Assembly: GCF_000420525.1 (NCBI RefSeq) | Contig: NZ_ATVC01000003.1 | Coordinates: 1-64,000, forward strand | DNA: 64,000 nt | Source: Aquaspirillum serpens DSM 68 | GTDB taxonomy: Bacteria > Pseudomonadota > Gammaproteobacteria > Burkholderiales > Aquaspirillaceae | Direction of reading: 5' to 3' | Shown here: positions 24,302 through 35,894 of the stretch, one piece after another | How the letters are laid out: every line of letters starts with the position of its first letter | Numbering within the stretch: the first letter of the stretch is position 1 | Notes under the pieces: generated by a model | The model's input: only the letters and a program-made list of their open reading frames with translations | Database searches by the model: none | What the model was told of the DNA's origin: nothing | Position numbers and translations under genes: made by a program

Positions 24302-26335
24302 TCAGCGTGCAATGACACCAGAGAGCCAAAGGGTCATCAAACCGAGAACTCCAATAATCATTGCTGTTGCGTAACTGTAGATGAAGCCGGATTGCAGCTT
24401 GCGGGTCACGCGGGAGAACAGCCCTACCAGCTTTGCCGAACCATTTACCAACAAGCCATCAATCAGCGCTTGGTCACCCACTTTCCAGAAGCCCATCCCT
24501 AACAGGCGCGAACCTTTGGCGAAGAGAGCAAAGTAAATGTCGTCAAGATAGTATTTGTTTTCCAACAGCGTATAGATTGGGCCGGACATTCTCTTGATCG
24601 CTGCAGGAATCTGTGGCGCCTTCATATAGAAGAACCATGCTGTCACTACACCTGCCAACGCTAACCAGAATGGTAAGGTTTGCAAAGCATGAGCAGTCAT
24701 TGCAGCTGCACCGTGGAAATGTTCTGCCATGGTCGCCATCGCTGGATGAGCTTCATGATCGATGTAGATGATACCTTTGAAGAAATCACCGTACAGCATT
24801 GGCTCAATTGCAATGTAACCAACGAAAACCGAAGGAATCGCCAACAAGACCAGCGGCAGAGTCACTACCCATGGGCTTTCATGTGGTTTGTCATTCGGGC
24901 CTAAACCATGATGGTGGTCGTGGTCGTCATGTGCATCATGATGATGATCGTCATGTTGCACTTTCATCCAACGCTCTTCGCCGTGGAATACCAAGAAGTA
25001 AAGACGGAAACTATAGAAAGCGGTAATGAAGACACCTGCAACCACAGCAAAGTAGGCAAAACCGCTACCGGCTAAGTTGGAAGCATGGACAGCCTCAATA
25101 ATCGAGTCTTTCGAGTAGAAACCGGCAAAGAATGGTGTACCAATCAGCGCCAAAGAACCAATCAAGCTAGTAATCCAAGTAATCGGCATGTATTTACGCA
25201 GACCACCCATGTTACGCATGTCTTGATCATGGTGCATACCGATAATGACCGAACCTGCGGCTAAGAACAGCAACGCTTTAAAGAAAGCGTGGGTCATCAA
25301 GTGGAATACAGCAACGTTGTAGGCCGATACGCCCAAAGCCACAGTCATATAACCGAGCTGGGACAAAGTGGAGTACGCCACGACGCGTTTGATGTCGTTT
25401 TGTACGATGCCCAAGAAACCCATAAACAACGCTGTGATCGAACCAGCCACCAACACCACCGACAAAGCTGTGTCAGACAATTCGAACAGTGGCGACATGC
25501 GAGATACCATAAAGATACCGGCGGTCACCATCGTTGCTGCGTGAATCAGAGCAGAAATCGGTGTTGGGCCTTCCATCGAGTCAGGCAACCAAACGTGCAG
25601 AGGGAATTGCGCCGATTTACCCATGGCACCGATGAACAGCAAAATACAGGTGACGGTCATCAACGACCAAGTTGAACCTGGAATCAGCTCAATCGTGGCA
25701 TCTTTTAATGCAGGGGCAGCAGCAAACACATCGGTGTAGTTCAGCGAACCACCGAAGTGATACAACACCATACCAATCCCTAAAGCAAAACCAAAGTCAC
25801 CCACACGGTTAACTAAGAAAGCTTTTAAGTTGGCAAAAATGGCTGTTGGTTTTTTGAACCAGAAACCGATCAACAGGTACGACACTAGACCAACCGCTTC
25901 CCAGCCAAAGAACAGCTGTACGAAGTTGTTAGACATCACCAACATCAACATCGAGAAGGTGAACAGTGAAATGTAACTGAAGAAACGTTGGTAGCCAGGG
26001 TCTTCCGACATATAACCGATGGTGTAGATATGCACCATCAGCGATACCGAAGTCACCACTACCATCATCATGGCAGTCAAATTATCGACCAAGAAACCGA
26101 CCGAATATTCGATACCGTTGACTGTTAACCAAGTATAAATATTACCGTTGAATGGCTCACCGCCATTCAACAGATAGTTTAGGGTGTAAGCAGAACCGAT
26201 GGCCGAGACCATCACCCCTGCAATGGTCGCGACGTGCGCCGCACGACGACCAATCGCCCAACCAAATAAGCCTGCTAAAGCCGAGCCGAGCAGAGGCGCT
26301 AGCGCGATTAGCAGATATAAGCTCTTCATCTCCAT
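24302..26335 (-). CDS. nuoL: NADH-quinone oxidoreductase subunit L
   Basis: A 677-aa antiporter-like subunit at the distal end of the membrane arm, with the long lateral helix expected at the C-terminus. SAQFPLHVWLPDSMEGPTP and YSTLSQLGYM are core motifs. A soluble loop at about residues 458-480 is extremely His/Asp-rich (HDDHHHDAHDDHDHHH), a feature of some betaproteobacterial NuoL proteins with no established role. Start at the first ATG of an ATGGAGATG; the second is possible but its ribosome site would be too close. Confidence 0.96.
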   Translation of the reverse strand: MEMKSLYLLIALAPLLGSALAGLFGWAIGRRAAHVATIAGVMVSAIGSAYTLNYLLNGGEPFNGNIYTWLTVNGIEYSVGFLVDNLTAMMMVVVTSVSLMVHIYTIGYMSEDPGYQRFFSYISLFTFSMLMLVMSNNFVQLFFGWEAVGLVSYLLIGFWFKKPTAIFANLKAFLVNRVGDFGFALGIGMVLYHFGGSLNYTDVFAAAPALKDATIELIPGSTWSLMTVTCILLFIGAMGKSAQFPLHVWLPDSMEGPTPISALIHAATMVTAGIFMVSRMSPLFELSDTALSVVLVAGSITALFMGFLGIVQNDIKRVVAYSTLSQLGYMTVALGVSAYNVAVFHLMTHAFFKALLFLAAGSVIIGMHHDQDMRNMGGLRKYMPITWITSLIGSLALIGTPFFAGFYSKDSIIEAVHASNLAGSGFAYFAVVAGVFITAFYSFRLYFLVFHGEERWMKVQHDDHHHDAHDDHDHHHGLGPNDKPHESPWVVTLPLVLLAIPSVFVGYIAIEPMLYGDFFKGIIYIDHEAHPAMATMAEHFHGAAAMTAHALQTLPFWLALAGVVTAWFFYMKAPQIPAAIKRMSGPIYTLLENKYYLDDIYFALFAKGSRLLGMGFWKVGDQALIDGLLVNGSAKLVGLFSRVTRKLQSGFIYSYATAMIIGVLGLMTLWLSGVIAR

Positions 26336-26367
26336 GATTTCTGTGCTTCTCTTTCGTTCGGTTCGCG

Positions 26368-26673
26368 TCAGCCTTTGAGGCTGCCCAGGTCTTCGACACT
26401 GATGGTACGCAGGTTACGGAACAGGCCAACCATAATAGCCAAACCAATCGCTGATTCAGCGGCTGCCACGGTCAGGATAAAGAAGACAAAAATCTGCCCA
26501 CCCGTATCGGAGAGGTATTTAGAAAACGCGATAAAGTTGTAATTCACCGCTAACAGCATTAATTCAATTGCCATCAGCAACACAATTACGTTTTTACGGT
26601 TAAGCAAAATACCCAGCACGCTAATGGCAAACAAAATCGCCCCAAGCACTAAGTAATGAGTCAAAGTCAGCAC
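26368..26673 (-). CDS. nuoK: NADH-quinone oxidoreductase subunit K
   Basis: A 101-aa membrane subunit with three hydrophobic helices. The two buried Glu residues of the proton path lie in [11 protein letters not shown] and [13 protein letters not shown]. Full length; it lies between nuoJ and nuoL. Confidence 0.96.
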   Translation of the reverse strand: MLTLTHYLVLGAILFAISVLGILLNRKNVIVLLMAIELMLLAVNYNFIAFSKYLSDTGGQIFVFFILTVAAAESAIGLAIMVGLFRNLRTISVEDLGSLKG

Positions 26674-26700
26674 GGCATCTCCCTGAGTTCAATACGCAGC

Positions 26701-27339
26701 TCAGGCCGCGGATTCGTTGTTGTCAGTATCAGCGTTGGCACGTGGCTCAGCATCCATCTTGAGCACACGAACACGATCAGCACGTTGTACACGAACCTGA
26801 ACCGCAGGGTCGATATACTTGGTGTCTTTGCGCTTACGCATGGTTAATGCAATCGCTGCGACAATCGCTAGCAACAGCAGTACAGCAGCCAACTCAAACG
26901 GCAGCAAATAAGTGGTATAGATTTGTAAACCTAACTCACGCACGTTGCTCATGCCTTCGGCCAAAGGTGCAATCTCATTCATGCTCGACAAATCTGCCGA
27001 TGGGCTCAGCAGCACCATCACCATTTCGACGATCATAATCACTGCAACGGTTCCGGCCAGGGGCAGATGTCGCCAAAAGCCCTCGTGGAGTTTTTCGAAG
27101 TTGATATCCAACATCATCACCACGAACAAGAACAACACCATCACCGCACCGACATAAACCAGCACCAAGGCGATTGCCAAGAACTCAGCTTGCATCAGCA
27201 ACCAATGGCCGGCAGCGGAGAAAAAAGCCAGCACCAAGAACAAAGCAGCATGGACTGGGTTTTTGGCTGTCACCACTCGCAAGCCAGAGTAGAGCACGAT
27301 GGCTGACAACACATAGAACACAACTTCTTGAAACGACAT
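26701..27339 (-). CDS. nuoJ: NADH-quinone oxidoreductase subunit J
   Basis: A 212-aa membrane subunit with five hydrophobic helices. YVGAVMVLFLFVVMMLDIN is the conserved third helix, whose pi-bulge switches during turnover in known complex I structures. The C-terminal 40 residues are polar and extend past the last helix, as in other betaproteobacterial forms. Confidence 0.95.
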   Translation of the reverse strand: MSFQEVVFYVLSAIVLYSGLRVVTAKNPVHAALFLVLAFFSAAGHWLLMQAEFLAIALVLVYVGAVMVLFLFVVMMLDINFEKLHEGFWRHLPLAGTVAVIMIVEMVMVLLSPSADLSSMNEIAPLAEGMSNVRELGLQIYTTYLLPFELAAVLLLLAIVAAIALTMRKRKDTKYIDPAVQVRVQRADRVRVLKMDAEPRANADTDNNESAA

Positions 27340-27348
27340 GTTCCCCCC

Positions 27349-27831
27349 TTAACGGTATTTGGCGTCAGCTTCACGCGCTTTGGCAATTTCGGCTTCGTAC
27401 TTATCACCCACCGCTAACAACATTGGCTTGGTGTAGTACAGATCGCCACGTTTCTCACCGTGGTACTCATAAATGTGAGTTTCCACAATGGCATCAACAG
27501 GACAGGATTCTTCACAAAAACCACAGAAGATACATTTTGTCAGGTCAATTTCGTAGCGTGTGGTACGGCGAGAGCCATCATCGCGCTTTTCCGATTCGAT
27601 GGAGATCGCCATCGCAGGACACACAGCCTCGCACAACTTACATGCAATACAGCGTTCTTCGCCGTTTGGATAGCGACGCTGCGCATGCAAACCACGGAAG
27701 CGCGGACTGTAAGGGGTGCGCTCGTCGGGGTATTGCACGGTAATTTTACGCTGGAAGAAGTGTCGCCCAGTGAGCGCCATCCCTTTCAGCAATTCGACCA
27801 GCAGGAAGGTCTTGAAGAAATTTTTCAACAT
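27349..27831 (-). CDS. nuoI: NADH-quinone oxidoreductase subunit I
   Basis: A 160-aa ferredoxin-like subunit of the peripheral arm that binds two [4Fe-4S] clusters (N6a, N6b): [12 protein letters not shown] and [12 protein letters not shown] are complete Cys-x2-Cys-x2-Cys-x3-Cys-Pro motifs. The N-terminal amphipathic helix lies on the membrane. Nine bp separate it from nuoJ. Confidence 0.97.
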   Translation of the reverse strand: MLKNFFKTFLLVELLKGMALTGRHFFQRKITVQYPDERTPYSPRFRGLHAQRRYPNGEERCIACKLCEAVCPAMAISIESEKRDDGSRRTTRYEIDLTKCIFCGFCEESCPVDAIVETHIYEYHGEKRGDLYYTKPMLLAVGDKYEAEIAKAREADAKYR

Positions 27832-27852
27832 TGCGTTAGCCTTCTTGTCCCG

Positions 27853-28899
27853 TTAGTTCCACAGCGACAGCGGACTCATCATCCACGCACCAAGTACCAC
27901 CACCCACACCAAAGTGACCGGAATGAACACTTTCCAACCCAAACGCATGATCTGGTCATAACGATAACGAGGGAAAGTAGCACGGAACCACAGGAAGCAG
28001 AACAACACCAAAGCCGCTTTTAACAGCAACCAGTGAATACCTGCAGCACCCAATACCGGAATCGAAGCAGGGAATGGAGATAACCAACCACCCAAGAACA
28101 TTAAGGCAGTCAAAGCAGCGATCAGAATCATGTTGGCGTATTCAGCCAAGAAGAAGATCGCGAAAGCCATACCGGAATATTCAACGTGGAAACCAGCCAC
28201 AATCTCAGATTCACCTTCGGCCACGTCAAATGGTGCACGGTTGGTTTCAGCCACACCCGAGATCAGATAAACCACAAACATCGGGAACAGTGGCAACCAG
28301 TTCCAAGACAGGATGGAACCACCGGCTAAGCCACCCGCTTGTTGGTTCACAATCTCAACCAAGTTTAAGCTGCCCGATACCATCAATACGCCGACCAAGG
28401 CAAAACCCATCGCAATTTCATACGACACGATTTGCGCTGCAGAACGCATGGCGCCCAAGAAGGAGTATTTCGAGTTTGCAGCCCAACCTGCCACGATCAC
28501 GCCATACACCCCCATCGAGGTAATCGCCATGATGTAGAGCAGCGAGGCATCGATATTGGCTAACACCAAGTTTGGGGTGAAAGGCATCACCGCCCATGCC
28601 GCCAGCGCAGGCAAAATCGATAACACTGGCGCCAAGATGAACAAGAATTTGCTCGACTTGGTAGGCAGAATGATTTCTTTGGTCAACAGCTTTAACGCAT
28701 CAGCGATAGGCTGTAACAAACCCTTTGGACCAACACGGTTTGGACCAATACGAATTTGCATGTAACCAATGACTTTACGTTCTGCCAAAGTCAGATAGGC
28801 AACACAGCCCAGCAACGGCAAAACGATGGCCACAATCTTCAACAATGTCCAGGCAGCGAGGCCAAGATCATTTCCTAACAACGCTTGGAGGAACTCCAT
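27853..28899 (-). CDS. nuoH: NADH-quinone oxidoreductase subunit H
   Basis: A 348-aa membrane subunit with about eight hydrophobic helices, forming the quinone chamber with NuoB and Nuo[20 protein letters not shown] and [22 protein letters not shown] are its signature loops, with the acidic residues near the quinone entry. The start overlaps the nuoG stop by one base. Confidence 0.97.
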   Translation of the reverse strand: MEFLQALLGNDLGLAAWTLLKIVAIVLPLLGCVAYLTLAERKVIGYMQIRIGPNRVGPKGLLQPIADALKLLTKEIILPTKSSKFLFILAPVLSILPALAAWAVMPFTPNLVLANIDASLLYIMAITSMGVYGVIVAGWAANSKYSFLGAMRSAAQIVSYEIAMGFALVGVLMVSGSLNLVEIVNQQAGGLAGGSILSWNWLPLFPMFVVYLISGVAETNRAPFDVAEGESEIVAGFHVEYSGMAFAIFFLAEYANMILIAALTALMFLGGWLSPFPASIPVLGAAGIHWLLLKAALVLFCFLWFRATFPRYRYDQIMRLGWKVFIPVTLVWVVVLGAWMMSPLSLWN

Positions 28900-31247
28900 T
28901 ATTTACCCCGCACAATGTCAATTCGGCCAAACATCGCACCCAAACTGGCTGTCAATGGATGAGCAGTTGGAACACGAGCCACACCGGATGGCAAAGTCGC
29001 ATCTTCGCCAACGGTCAAACTCACCTCAGCCTCACCTTGACGCACAGTCACAGTTTGGCCAGCTTGCAATTGTTGTTCGCGCAGGGTGTCTGGATGTAAA
29101 CCCAAGATTGGCGCACGCGCATCGGCAGTCTGTTGCAGGCTTGTTGCACGACGGCACAACGCATCAGCTTGATAGATAGGCACTTCGCCAAGGCGTTGTA
29201 GCCCTTCCGCTGCAACCGCAGTGCTCACCGCTGCCGCATCGGTTTTCAGCGTGTTATCCAAGCCGGTTACACGATCAGCATTGAGCTGTTTTGCAAACTC
29301 AGCACGAATTTCTTCAACAGAAGAGAAATCGAAGCCATTAGCCTGCGCTAAGTTACCCAACACACGCAGCACTTTCCATGCTGGACGGGTTTCACCTAAT
29401 GGTTTCACCACACCATTAAAACTTTGCAGACGGCCTTCCATATTGATGAAGCTACCGGCTGTTTCCGTAAACGGTGCAATCGGCAACAGCACATCAGCAC
29501 ACGCTAACAATTCTGGTGAGCGGAAAGCGGTCAGTGCAGCCACCATCTTGGCTTGACCTAACGTGGCTTTTGCCAGTTGAGGATTATGGGCGTCAAAGTC
29601 AGGCTCAGTATTGAGCAACACGTAAGCAGCTTGAGGTTGTGCCAGCATTTGCGCGGCATTCAATCCACCTTGATCAGGACGGAAGAACACTTCAGCACCC
29701 ACGCTATTGGCTGCCTCACCGAACAGACCAAAACGAGCACCAGTTAAGCGGGACAGTTCTTGAGCCAACAACAACAACTCGCTAAAAGCTGGGTGATGTT
29801 GTGCCAAATTACCGAGCACAATCGCGCCGGTTTCCGCTTCAGACAAAGAAGCCGCAATACGACGTGCTTCATCACTGATTGACACCGCATCTAACGACAA
29901 CTGACAGGATTCTTGTTTCAGTTCAGCTGCAGCGGCCACGACTTGTGCCAAGGCGTTCACCAGTGCTGCTGGTGCGACCACCAATTTGGCATGAGTGTCA
30001 GTGCGTAAATCATCATCAGCCAAGGCCAACAAATTCAGTTGGGTACCTTTTTTGACTGATTGACGTAAACGTGCAGCGATTAAAGGCTGTTCTTTGCGCA
30101 GCGTTGAACCGATCACCAAAACAGATTTAGCTGCCGCTAATTCAACAACATCGCCACCCAACCACAACGCACCATTTTGCAAGGCATCAGCGCGGAAATC
30201 AGCGCGACGAGTACGGTAGTCGGTGTTTTTCACCCCTAAAGCACGCGCCAATTTCTTGAGGGCAAATAATTCTTCTGTGGTGGAATGTGGAGAAGCCAAG
30301 AAGGCAACGCGATCAGCACCATCACGGGCAATGATGTCTTTCAAACCATGAGAGACATAGTCAAGCGCAGCAGCCCAGTCGGTTTCAATCCAGCGGCCAT
30401 CTTGTTTGACCATCGGCTTGGTCAGACGCAAATCGCTGTTTAATGCCTCATAAGAGAAACGATCGCGGTCAGCCAACCAGCATTCATTGATGCTTTCGTT
30501 TTCCAGTGGCAAAGCACGATAAACACGATTGTGTTTGACCTGCAGCACCATATTGCTACCCAAACCATCATGTGGGCTGACCGATTTACGGCGCGACAGC
30601 TCCCAAGTACGGGCAGAATAACGGAAAGGCTTCGAGGTCAATGCACCCACAGGGCACAAGTCAATCACGTTACCTGAAATCTCAGAGTCAACTGTCTTCC
30701 CTAAGAAAGGCAGGATTTCTGAGAATTCGCCACGATGTGCCATACCAATTTCTTGGAAGCCACCGATTTCCTCGGTAAAACGCACACAGCGGGTACAGTG
30801 AATGCAACGCGCCATTTCTTCAGCAGAAACCAGTGGTCCCATATTTTTTTCTGGAACCGACCGTTTTTCCTCTTGATAGCGCGAATCACCACCACCATAA
30901 CCAACAGCGAGGTCTTGTAATTGACACTCGCCCCCTTGGTCACAAATTGGACAGTCTAAAGGATGATTAATGAGCAAGAACTCCATCACCCCTTTCTGTG
31001 CTTTCACCGCCAGATCGGAATGGGTAAATACCTTCATTCCATCCGTAACCGGTGTTGCACAGGCGGGTAATGGTTTTGGCGCTTTCTCAACCTCAACCAA
31101 ACACATACGGCAGTTCGCCGCGATAGACAGTTTTTTGTGATAGCAAAAATGCGGAATATAGGTCCCGACCTGATGAGCAGCATCCATGATTGTGGAGCCG
31201 TCCGGCACAGTCAGCTTTTTGCCGTCGATTTCAATTTCCAATGCCAT
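28899..31247 (-). CDS. nuoG: NADH-quinone oxidoreductase subunit G
   Basis: A 782-aa peripheral subunit. The N-terminal ferredoxin-like part has cysteines for a [2Fe-2S] cluster (C-x10-C-x2-C, ending CRMCLVEVE, and CATP) and [4Fe-4S] clusters ([36 protein letters not shown]). The rest is a molybdopterin-oxidoreductase-like domain without cofactor function in complex I. The C-terminal half is less conserved. It sits between nuoF and nuoH. Confidence 0.96.
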   Translation of the reverse strand: MALEIEIDGKKLTVPDGSTIMDAAHQVGTYIPHFCYHKKLSIAANCRMCLVEVEKAPKPLPACATPVTDGMKVFTHSDLAVKAQKGVMEFLLINHPLDCPICDQGGECQLQDLAVGYGGGDSRYQEEKRSVPEKNMGPLVSAEEMARCIHCTRCVRFTEEIGGFQEIGMAHRGEFSEILPFLGKTVDSEISGNVIDLCPVGALTSKPFRYSARTWELSRRKSVSPHDGLGSNMVLQVKHNRVYRALPLENESINECWLADRDRFSYEALNSDLRLTKPMVKQDGRWIETDWAAALDYVSHGLKDIIARDGADRVAFLASPHSTTEELFALKKLARALGVKNTDYRTRRADFRADALQNGALWLGGDVVELAAAKSVLVIGSTLRKEQPLIAARLRQSVKKGTQLNLLALADDDLRTDTHAKLVVAPAALVNALAQVVAAAAELKQESCQLSLDAVSISDEARRIAASLSEAETGAIVLGNLAQHHPAFSELLLLAQELSRLTGARFGLFGEAANSVGAEVFFRPDQGGLNAAQMLAQPQAAYVLLNTEPDFDAHNPQLAKATLGQAKMVAALTAFRSPELLACADVLLPIAPFTETAGSFINMEGRLQSFNGVVKPLGETRPAWKVLRVLGNLAQANGFDFSSVEEIRAEFAKQLNADRVTGLDNTLKTDAAAVSTAVAAEGLQRLGEVPIYQADALCRRATSLQQTADARAPILGLHPDTLREQQLQAGQTVTVRQGEAEVSLTVGEDATLPSGVARVPTAHPLTASLGAMFGRIDIVRGK

Positions 31248-31282
31248 AGCGATATGCTACCTCTACTCACCGGTCGAGCCGG

Positions 31283-32578
31283 TTAACACCATTTGTGGTT
31301 GACCAGACACTTCTTATGTTCGATGTGATACTCGAACTCATTGCGGAAGTGTTTCGTAAAGCTACGGACAGGGAAGACCGCAGCATCAGCCAAGGCGCAG
31401 ATGGTACGTCCGGCCATGTTATTGCCTACCGATGTTAATAAATCTAAATCTTCAGGACGACCTAAACCATGTTCGATACGATGGATCACACGGTATAACC
31501 AACCGGTACCCTCACGACATGGTGTACATTGACCACAGGATTCTTCGTGATAAAAGTAAGCTAGACGCTCCAGCGCTTTCACCATACAGATATCTTCATT
31601 CATCACGATCACGGCACCAGAACCCAACATCGAACCTGCTTTAGCGATGCTGTCATAGTCCATGGTGACATCCATCATGATGTCACCGGGCAAAACAGGG
31701 GCTGAAGATCCACCAGGAATCACTGCTTTCAGTTTCTTGCCATCGCGCATACCACCACACATCTCAAGCAAGGTTGAGAATGGCGTGCCAAGCGGGATTT
31801 CATAGTTACCTGGACGATTAACATGACCCGATACCGAGAACAATTTAGTGCCACCGTTGTTTGGCTTACCTTGTTCTAAGAAACGAGTACCACCGTCACG
31901 AATAATGAAAGGCACCGAAGCAAACGACTCGGTGTTGTTAATCGTGGTGGGCTTACCGTACAAGCCGAAAGAAGCAGGGAAAGGTGGTTTGAAGCGAGGT
32001 TGGCCTTTTTTGCCTTCCAACGATTCTAACAAGGCGGTTTCTTCACCGCAGATATAAGCACCATAACCGTGGTGAGCATAGAGCTCGAAATTAAAGCCCG
32101 AACCACAGATATTTTGTCCCAATAAACCGGCTTGGCGCGCTTCTTCGAGGGCTTCTTCGAAACGTTCGTACATTTCAAAGATTTCACCATGGATGTAGTT
32201 ATAACCACAGCGAGAACCCATGGCATAGCCCGCAATGATCATGCCTTCAATCAGAGAGTGCGGGTTATAACGCAGAATATCGCGGTCTTTGAATGTCCCT
32301 GGTTCGCCTTCGTCGGTATTACACACGACATATTTTTCGCCAGGGAAACTGCGAGGCATGAAAGACCACTTCAAACCTGTTGGGAAGCCAGCACCACCCC
32401 GACCACGCAAACCAGAGCCTTTTACTTCAGCAATGACTTCGTCTTGGGGAATCTTGTTTTCCAGGATTTTTTTCAGTGCCTGATAGCCACCACGCTTGAG
32501 GTAGGCATCCAAATGCCAACAACCAGCATCGCTGGTGTCAACACCTTCAAAGATCACGCCCGAAGCATAAATCGCCAT
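31283..32578 (-). CDS. nuoF: NADH-quinone oxidoreductase subunit F
   Basis: A 431-aa NADH-binding subunit that carries FMN and a [4Fe-4S] cluster (N3). [15 protein letters not shown] binds [18 protein letters not shown] and [17 protein letters not shown] bind FMN, and [15 protein letters not shown] holds three of the cluster cysteines. Full length. The start codon directly follows the nuoE stop. Confidence 0.97.
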   Translation of the reverse strand: MAIYASGVIFEGVDTSDAGCWHLDAYLKRGGYQALKKILENKIPQDEVIAEVKGSGLRGRGGAGFPTGLKWSFMPRSFPGEKYVVCNTDEGEPGTFKDRDILRYNPHSLIEGMIIAGYAMGSRCGYNYIHGEIFEMYERFEEALEEARQAGLLGQNICGSGFNFELYAHHGYGAYICGEETALLESLEGKKGQPRFKPPFPASFGLYGKPTTINNTESFASVPFIIRDGGTRFLEQGKPNNGGTKLFSVSGHVNRPGNYEIPLGTPFSTLLEMCGGMRDGKKLKAVIPGGSSAPVLPGDIMMDVTMDYDSIAKAGSMLGSGAVIVMNEDICMVKALERLAYFYHEESCGQCTPCREGTGWLYRVIHRIEHGLGRPEDLDLLTSVGNNMAGRTICALADAAVFPVRSFTKHFRNEFEYHIEHKKCLVNHKWC

Positions 32579-33052
32579 TTATTTCAGCTCCGCGAGTTTT
32601 TTATCGATGGCTTCACGAGACATGAAGCTGCACATGGTGTGGTTGTTCACCAACAAAACCGGCGCATCACCACAAGCGCCCATACATTCACCTTCACAGA
32701 GAGTGAATTTTCCGTCGGACGTGGTCTCACCAAAATCAATCCCTAATTTCTGCTTAAGGTATTCAGCGGCATCATAGCCACCAGATAAAGCACAGGGTAG
32801 ATTGGTACAGACTGTGATCTTATGTTTCCCAACAGGGGAAAGATCGTACATGTTGTAGAACGTCGCAACCTCGTACGCCGCCACAGGAGAAATACCAATG
32901 TAGTTAGCAACAAATTCGATTGTTTCTGTTGCCAACCAACCTTTTTCTGTTTGAGCAATACGCAAGGCACCCATCACCGCCGAGCGGCGTTGGTCAGCAG
33001 GATACTTTGCCAGTTCGCGATCGATTTTTTCGATAGATTCTTGGGACAACAT
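32579..33052 (-). CDS. nuoE: NADH-quinone oxidoreductase subunit E
   Basis: A 157-aa thioredoxin-fold subunit with one [2Fe-2S] cluster (N1a), ligated by cysteines in VCTNLPC and CEGECMGACGDAP. The N-terminal helical bundle (about 1-70) packs on NuoF. The start overlaps the nuoD stop by one base. Confidence 0.96.
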   Translation of the reverse strand: MLSQESIEKIDRELAKYPADQRRSAVMGALRIAQTEKGWLATETIEFVANYIGISPVAAYEVATFYNMYDLSPVGKHKITVCTNLPCALSGGYDAAEYLKQKLGIDFGETTSDGKFTLCEGECMGACGDAPVLLVNNHTMCSFMSREAIDKKLAELK

Positions 33053-34305
33053 CAGCGGTCAATCTCCCCGAACACAATATCCTGAGTACCAATAATGGCC
33101 ACCACGTCAGCCAACATGTGACCTTTTGCCATTTCATCCATAGCAGCCAAATGGGCATAACCAGGTGCACGAATCTTCAGGCGATAGGGTTTGTTTGCCC
33201 CATCCGAGACCAAGTAGATACCAAACTCACCTTTTGGATGTTCTACGGCAGAGTAAGCCTCGCCCTCGGGGACATGCATCCCTTCGGTGAACAGTTTGAA
33301 GTGGTGAATCAGCTCTTCCATGTTGGACTTCATGTCCACACGTTTTGGCGGTGCCACTTTATGATTGTCAGTGATGACAGGGCCTTGGTTGGCACGCAGC
33401 CATTGTATACATTGTTTGATGATGCGGTTGGACTGACGCATTTCTTCAATACGCACCAAATAACGATCGTAACAATCGCCATTCACACCAACAGGAATAT
33501 CAAAGTCCATACGGTCGTAGACTTCGTAAGGCTGCTTTTTACGCAAGTCCCATGCGATACCCGAACCACGCACCATTGGGCCAGAAAAGCCTAATGCCAA
33601 CGCACGTTCAGGCGTCACCACACCGATACCGACGGTACGCTGTTTCCAAATCCGGTTGTCAGTCAACAGAGTTTCGTATTCATCGACACAGGTTGGGAAG
33701 CGATTGGTGAAATCTTCAATAAAATCGAGCAGCGAACCTTGGCGGTTTTCGTTTAACTTCGCCAGTTCACGTGCATTTTTGATTTTTGAGAATTCGTACT
33801 GCGGCATCGAATCGGGCAAATCACGATACACACCACCAGGACGATAGTACGCCGCGTGCATCCGCGCACCAGATACTGCTTCGTAGCAGTCCATCAGGTC
33901 TTCACGTTCACGGAAGGCATACAGGAACACTGTCATGGCACCAATATCTAGTGCATGAGCGCCGATCCACATTAAGTGGTTCAGAATCCGTGTGATTTCA
34001 TCGAACATCACACGAATGTATTGCGCACGCAACGGCACATCGATACCGAGCAGCTTTTCAATCGCCATACAGTAGGCATGTTCATTACACATCATCGACA
34101 CGTAGTCGAGACGGTCCATGTACGGTACGGATTGAATGAAGGTTTTATATTCGGCCAGTTTTTCTGTGCCGCGATGCAACAGCCCAATGTGGGGGTCAGC
34201 ACGGACGATGACTTCACCGTCCATCTCCAACACCAAACGCAACACGCCGTGAGCAGCAGGGTGCTGAGGGCCAAAGTTAAGGGTGAAATTACGAATCTCA
34301 GCCAC
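33052..34305 (-). CDS. nuoD: NADH-quinone oxidoreductase subunit D
   Basis: A 417-aa 49-kDa-type subunit that forms the quinone-reduction site. [13 protein letters not shown] (with the His at the quinone head group) and [16 protein letters not shown] are signatures. NuoC and NuoD are separate genes here, unlike the fused form in Escherichia coli. The start overlaps nuoC by 8 nt. Confidence 0.97.
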   Translation of the reverse strand: MAEIRNFTLNFGPQHPAAHGVLRLVLEMDGEVIVRADPHIGLLHRGTEKLAEYKTFIQSVPYMDRLDYVSMMCNEHAYCMAIEKLLGIDVPLRAQYIRVMFDEITRILNHLMWIGAHALDIGAMTVFLYAFREREDLMDCYEAVSGARMHAAYYRPGGVYRDLPDSMPQYEFSKIKNARELAKLNENRQGSLLDFIEDFTNRFPTCVDEYETLLTDNRIWKQRTVGIGVVTPERALALGFSGPMVRGSGIAWDLRKKQPYEVYDRMDFDIPVGVNGDCYDRYLVRIEEMRQSNRIIKQCIQWLRANQGPVITDNHKVAPPKRVDMKSNMEELIHHFKLFTEGMHVPEGEAYSAVEHPKGEFGIYLVSDGANKPYRLKIRAPGYAHLAAMDEMAKGHMLADVVAIIGTQDIVFGEIDR

Positions 34306-34885
34306 CGTAGTTCTCCTCGCGAAGGATGCGCGGGGTAATTTCGCGCGGCTCGATTGTGACTGGCTGGTAAATCACACGCCCTTGAACTGGGTCGTAGCGC
34401 ATTTCAACGTGACCAGACAGCGGGAAATCTTTACGGAATGGATGACCAACAAAACCATAGTCAGTCAAGATACGACGTAAGTCAGGATGACCTTCGAAAA
34501 CGATACCATAGAGGTCGAACGCTTCGCGTTCAAACCAGTTCACCCCTGGCCATACATTGACTAATGATGGCACTACAGGGAAATCGTCATCTTCAGCAAA
34601 GAAACGTACGCGTAGACGGATGTTGTTTTTTACCGACAGCAGATGGCAGACAACAGCGAAGCGTAAGCCGTCGTATTGTCCGTCTTTATACGCACTGTAG
34701 TCGACACCACACAGATCAATACACTCTTCAAAGCCGAATTGATCGCGTAAGGTCGTACAGGACTGTGCCGCATTAGCTGCACGCAAGACAATAGTGAGCT
34801 CACCACGGTCTAATACAGCCAGTTTTAGTTCACCACCCAAAGTTGCCTCAAGTGAGGTTTTGAGTGCTTCCAGTTTGGATGCCAT
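34298..34885 (-). CDS. nuoC: NADH-quinone oxidoreductase subunit C
   Basis: A 195-aa 30-kDa-type subunit of the peripheral arm. [20 protein letters not shown] and [20 protein letters not shown] form the family signature. ATG 34885 (MASKLEALK) has GAGGA 9 nt before it; the TTG five codons upstream overlaps that ribosome site and is rejected. Confidence 0.95.
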   Translation of the reverse strand: MASKLEALKTSLEATLGGELKLAVLDRGELTIVLRAANAAQSCTTLRDQFGFEECIDLCGVDYSAYKDGQYDGLRFAVVCHLLSVKNNIRLRVRFFAEDDDFPVVPSLVNVWPGVNWFEREAFDLYGIVFEGHPDLRRILTDYGFVGHPFRKDFPLSGHVEMRYDPVQGRVIYQPVTIEPREITPRILREENYGG

Positions 34886-34896
34886 AGTCTCAGTCC

Positions 34897-35373
34897 TCAA
34901 CGGGCAATGGTATAGGTTCGTTTAATCTTGTTTTGCAGCTGGATAATGCCATACAACAGCGCTTCTGCAGTTGGAGGACAGCCAGGCACATAGACGTCCA
35001 CAGGGACCACGCGATCACAGCCACGCACCACAGAATAAGAGTAGTGATAGTAACCACCGCCGTTAGCACAGGAACCCATCGAGATCACCCAACGTGGTTC
35101 AGCCATCTGGTCGTACACCTTACGCAGCGCAGGCGCCATCTTATTACACAGCGTACCCGCCACAATCATCAGGTCAGATTGGCGCGGACTGGGGCGAAAC
35201 ACAATACCAAAACGGTCGAGGTCATAACGCGAAGCACCCGCTTGCATCATTTCCACCGCGCAACAGGCCAAGCCAAAGGTCATTGGCCACAGAGAACCGG
35301 TACGGGTCCAGTTAATGACTTTATCAGCCGTTGTGGTGACAAAGCCCTTTTCCAAAACGCCTTCTATTCCCAT
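34897..35373 (-). CDS. nuoB: NADH-quinone oxidoreductase subunit B
   Basis: A 158-aa subunit that holds the terminal [4Fe-4S] cluster N2. The vicinal cysteines are in [11 protein letters not shown]; further ligands lie in [11 protein letters not shown] and [17 protein letters not shown] 35373 starts [11 protein letters not shown], typical of betaproteobacteria, with GGGAG upstream; it overlaps the end of nuoA by 10 nt. Confidence 0.96.
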   Translation of the reverse strand: MGIEGVLEKGFVTTTADKVINWTRTGSLWPMTFGLACCAVEMMQAGASRYDLDRFGIVFRPSPRQSDLMIVAGTLCNKMAPALRKVYDQMAEPRWVISMGSCANGGGYYHYSYSVVRGCDRVVPVDVYVPGCPPTAEALLYGIIQLQNKIKRTYTIAR

Positions 35374-35720
35374 TCCAGCGCTCCCTTTTTCCACTCATAG
35401 ACAAAGCCGACCACGAGAATTGCAAGAAACACAACCATGGCGCCGAAACCAAACATACCGATTTCTTTCAGAACGACTGCCCACGGGAAAAGGAAAGCAA
35501 TTTCGAGGTCAAACAGGATAAACAAGATGGCCACGAGGTAGTAGCGCACGTCGAACTTCATACGTGCATCTTCAAACGCCTCAAAACCACACTCATATGG
35601 AGAAAGTTTTTCGGGATCTGGCCGATTGGGAGAAATAAGTCGCCCTAACAGAATCGGAACCACACCAACTAACAGGCCAACGATCACAAAAAGAAGGATC
35701 GGAAAATAATTCGATAGCAT
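35364..35720 (-). CDS. nuoA: NADH-quinone oxidoreductase subunit A
   Basis: A 118-aa membrane subunit with three helices; [20 protein letters not shown] is the conserved loop that contacts the quinone site. ATG 35720 (MLSNYFPIL) matches the family. The longer open frame upstream runs through a terminator and the tRNA gene and is not coding. First gene of the 14-gene nuo operon. Confidence 0.96.
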   Translation of the reverse strand: MLSNYFPILLFVIVGLLVGVVPILLGRLISPNRPDPEKLSPYECGFEAFEDARMKFDVRYYLVAILFILFDLEIAFLFPWAVVLKEIGMFGFGAMVVFLAILVVGFVYEWKKGALEWE

Positions 35721-35735
35721 TTCCCGTTTCACCCC

Positions 35736-35766
35736 AAAAAAAAGAGGCAAACGCCTCTTTTTGTTT
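35736..35766 (-). terminator. Hairpin between tRNA-Leu and nuoA
   Basis: AAAGAGGC-AAAC-GCCTCTTT with a run of U on the minus strand. It lies downstream of tRNA-Leu and only about 15 bp before nuoA. If it is efficient, nuo needs read-through or a promoter within this short gap, so it may act as an attenuator. Confidence 0.7.
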
Positions 35767-35797
35767 GAAAAACAAGCTAAAAACTTGTTTCTGTAAA

Positions 35798-35883
35798 TGG
35801 TGCCGACAGTGAGACTCGAACTCACACAGCCTACGGCCACTACCCCCTCAAGATAGCGTGTCTACCAATTCCACCATGTCGGC
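35798..35883 (-). tRNA. tRNA-Leu (anticodon GAG)
   Basis: An 86-nt class II tRNA with an encoded CCA end. The acceptor stem GCCGACA pairs with TGTCGGC; D-loop GGTGGAATTGGTAGACACG; anticodon stem CTATC/GGTAG with loop TTGAGGG giving GAG; a variable arm; and GTTCGAGTC in the T arm. It decodes CUC/CUU. It sits between secG and nuoA, the usual betaproteobacterial order. Confidence 0.95.
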
Positions 35884-35894
35884 GTTTCAGAACA

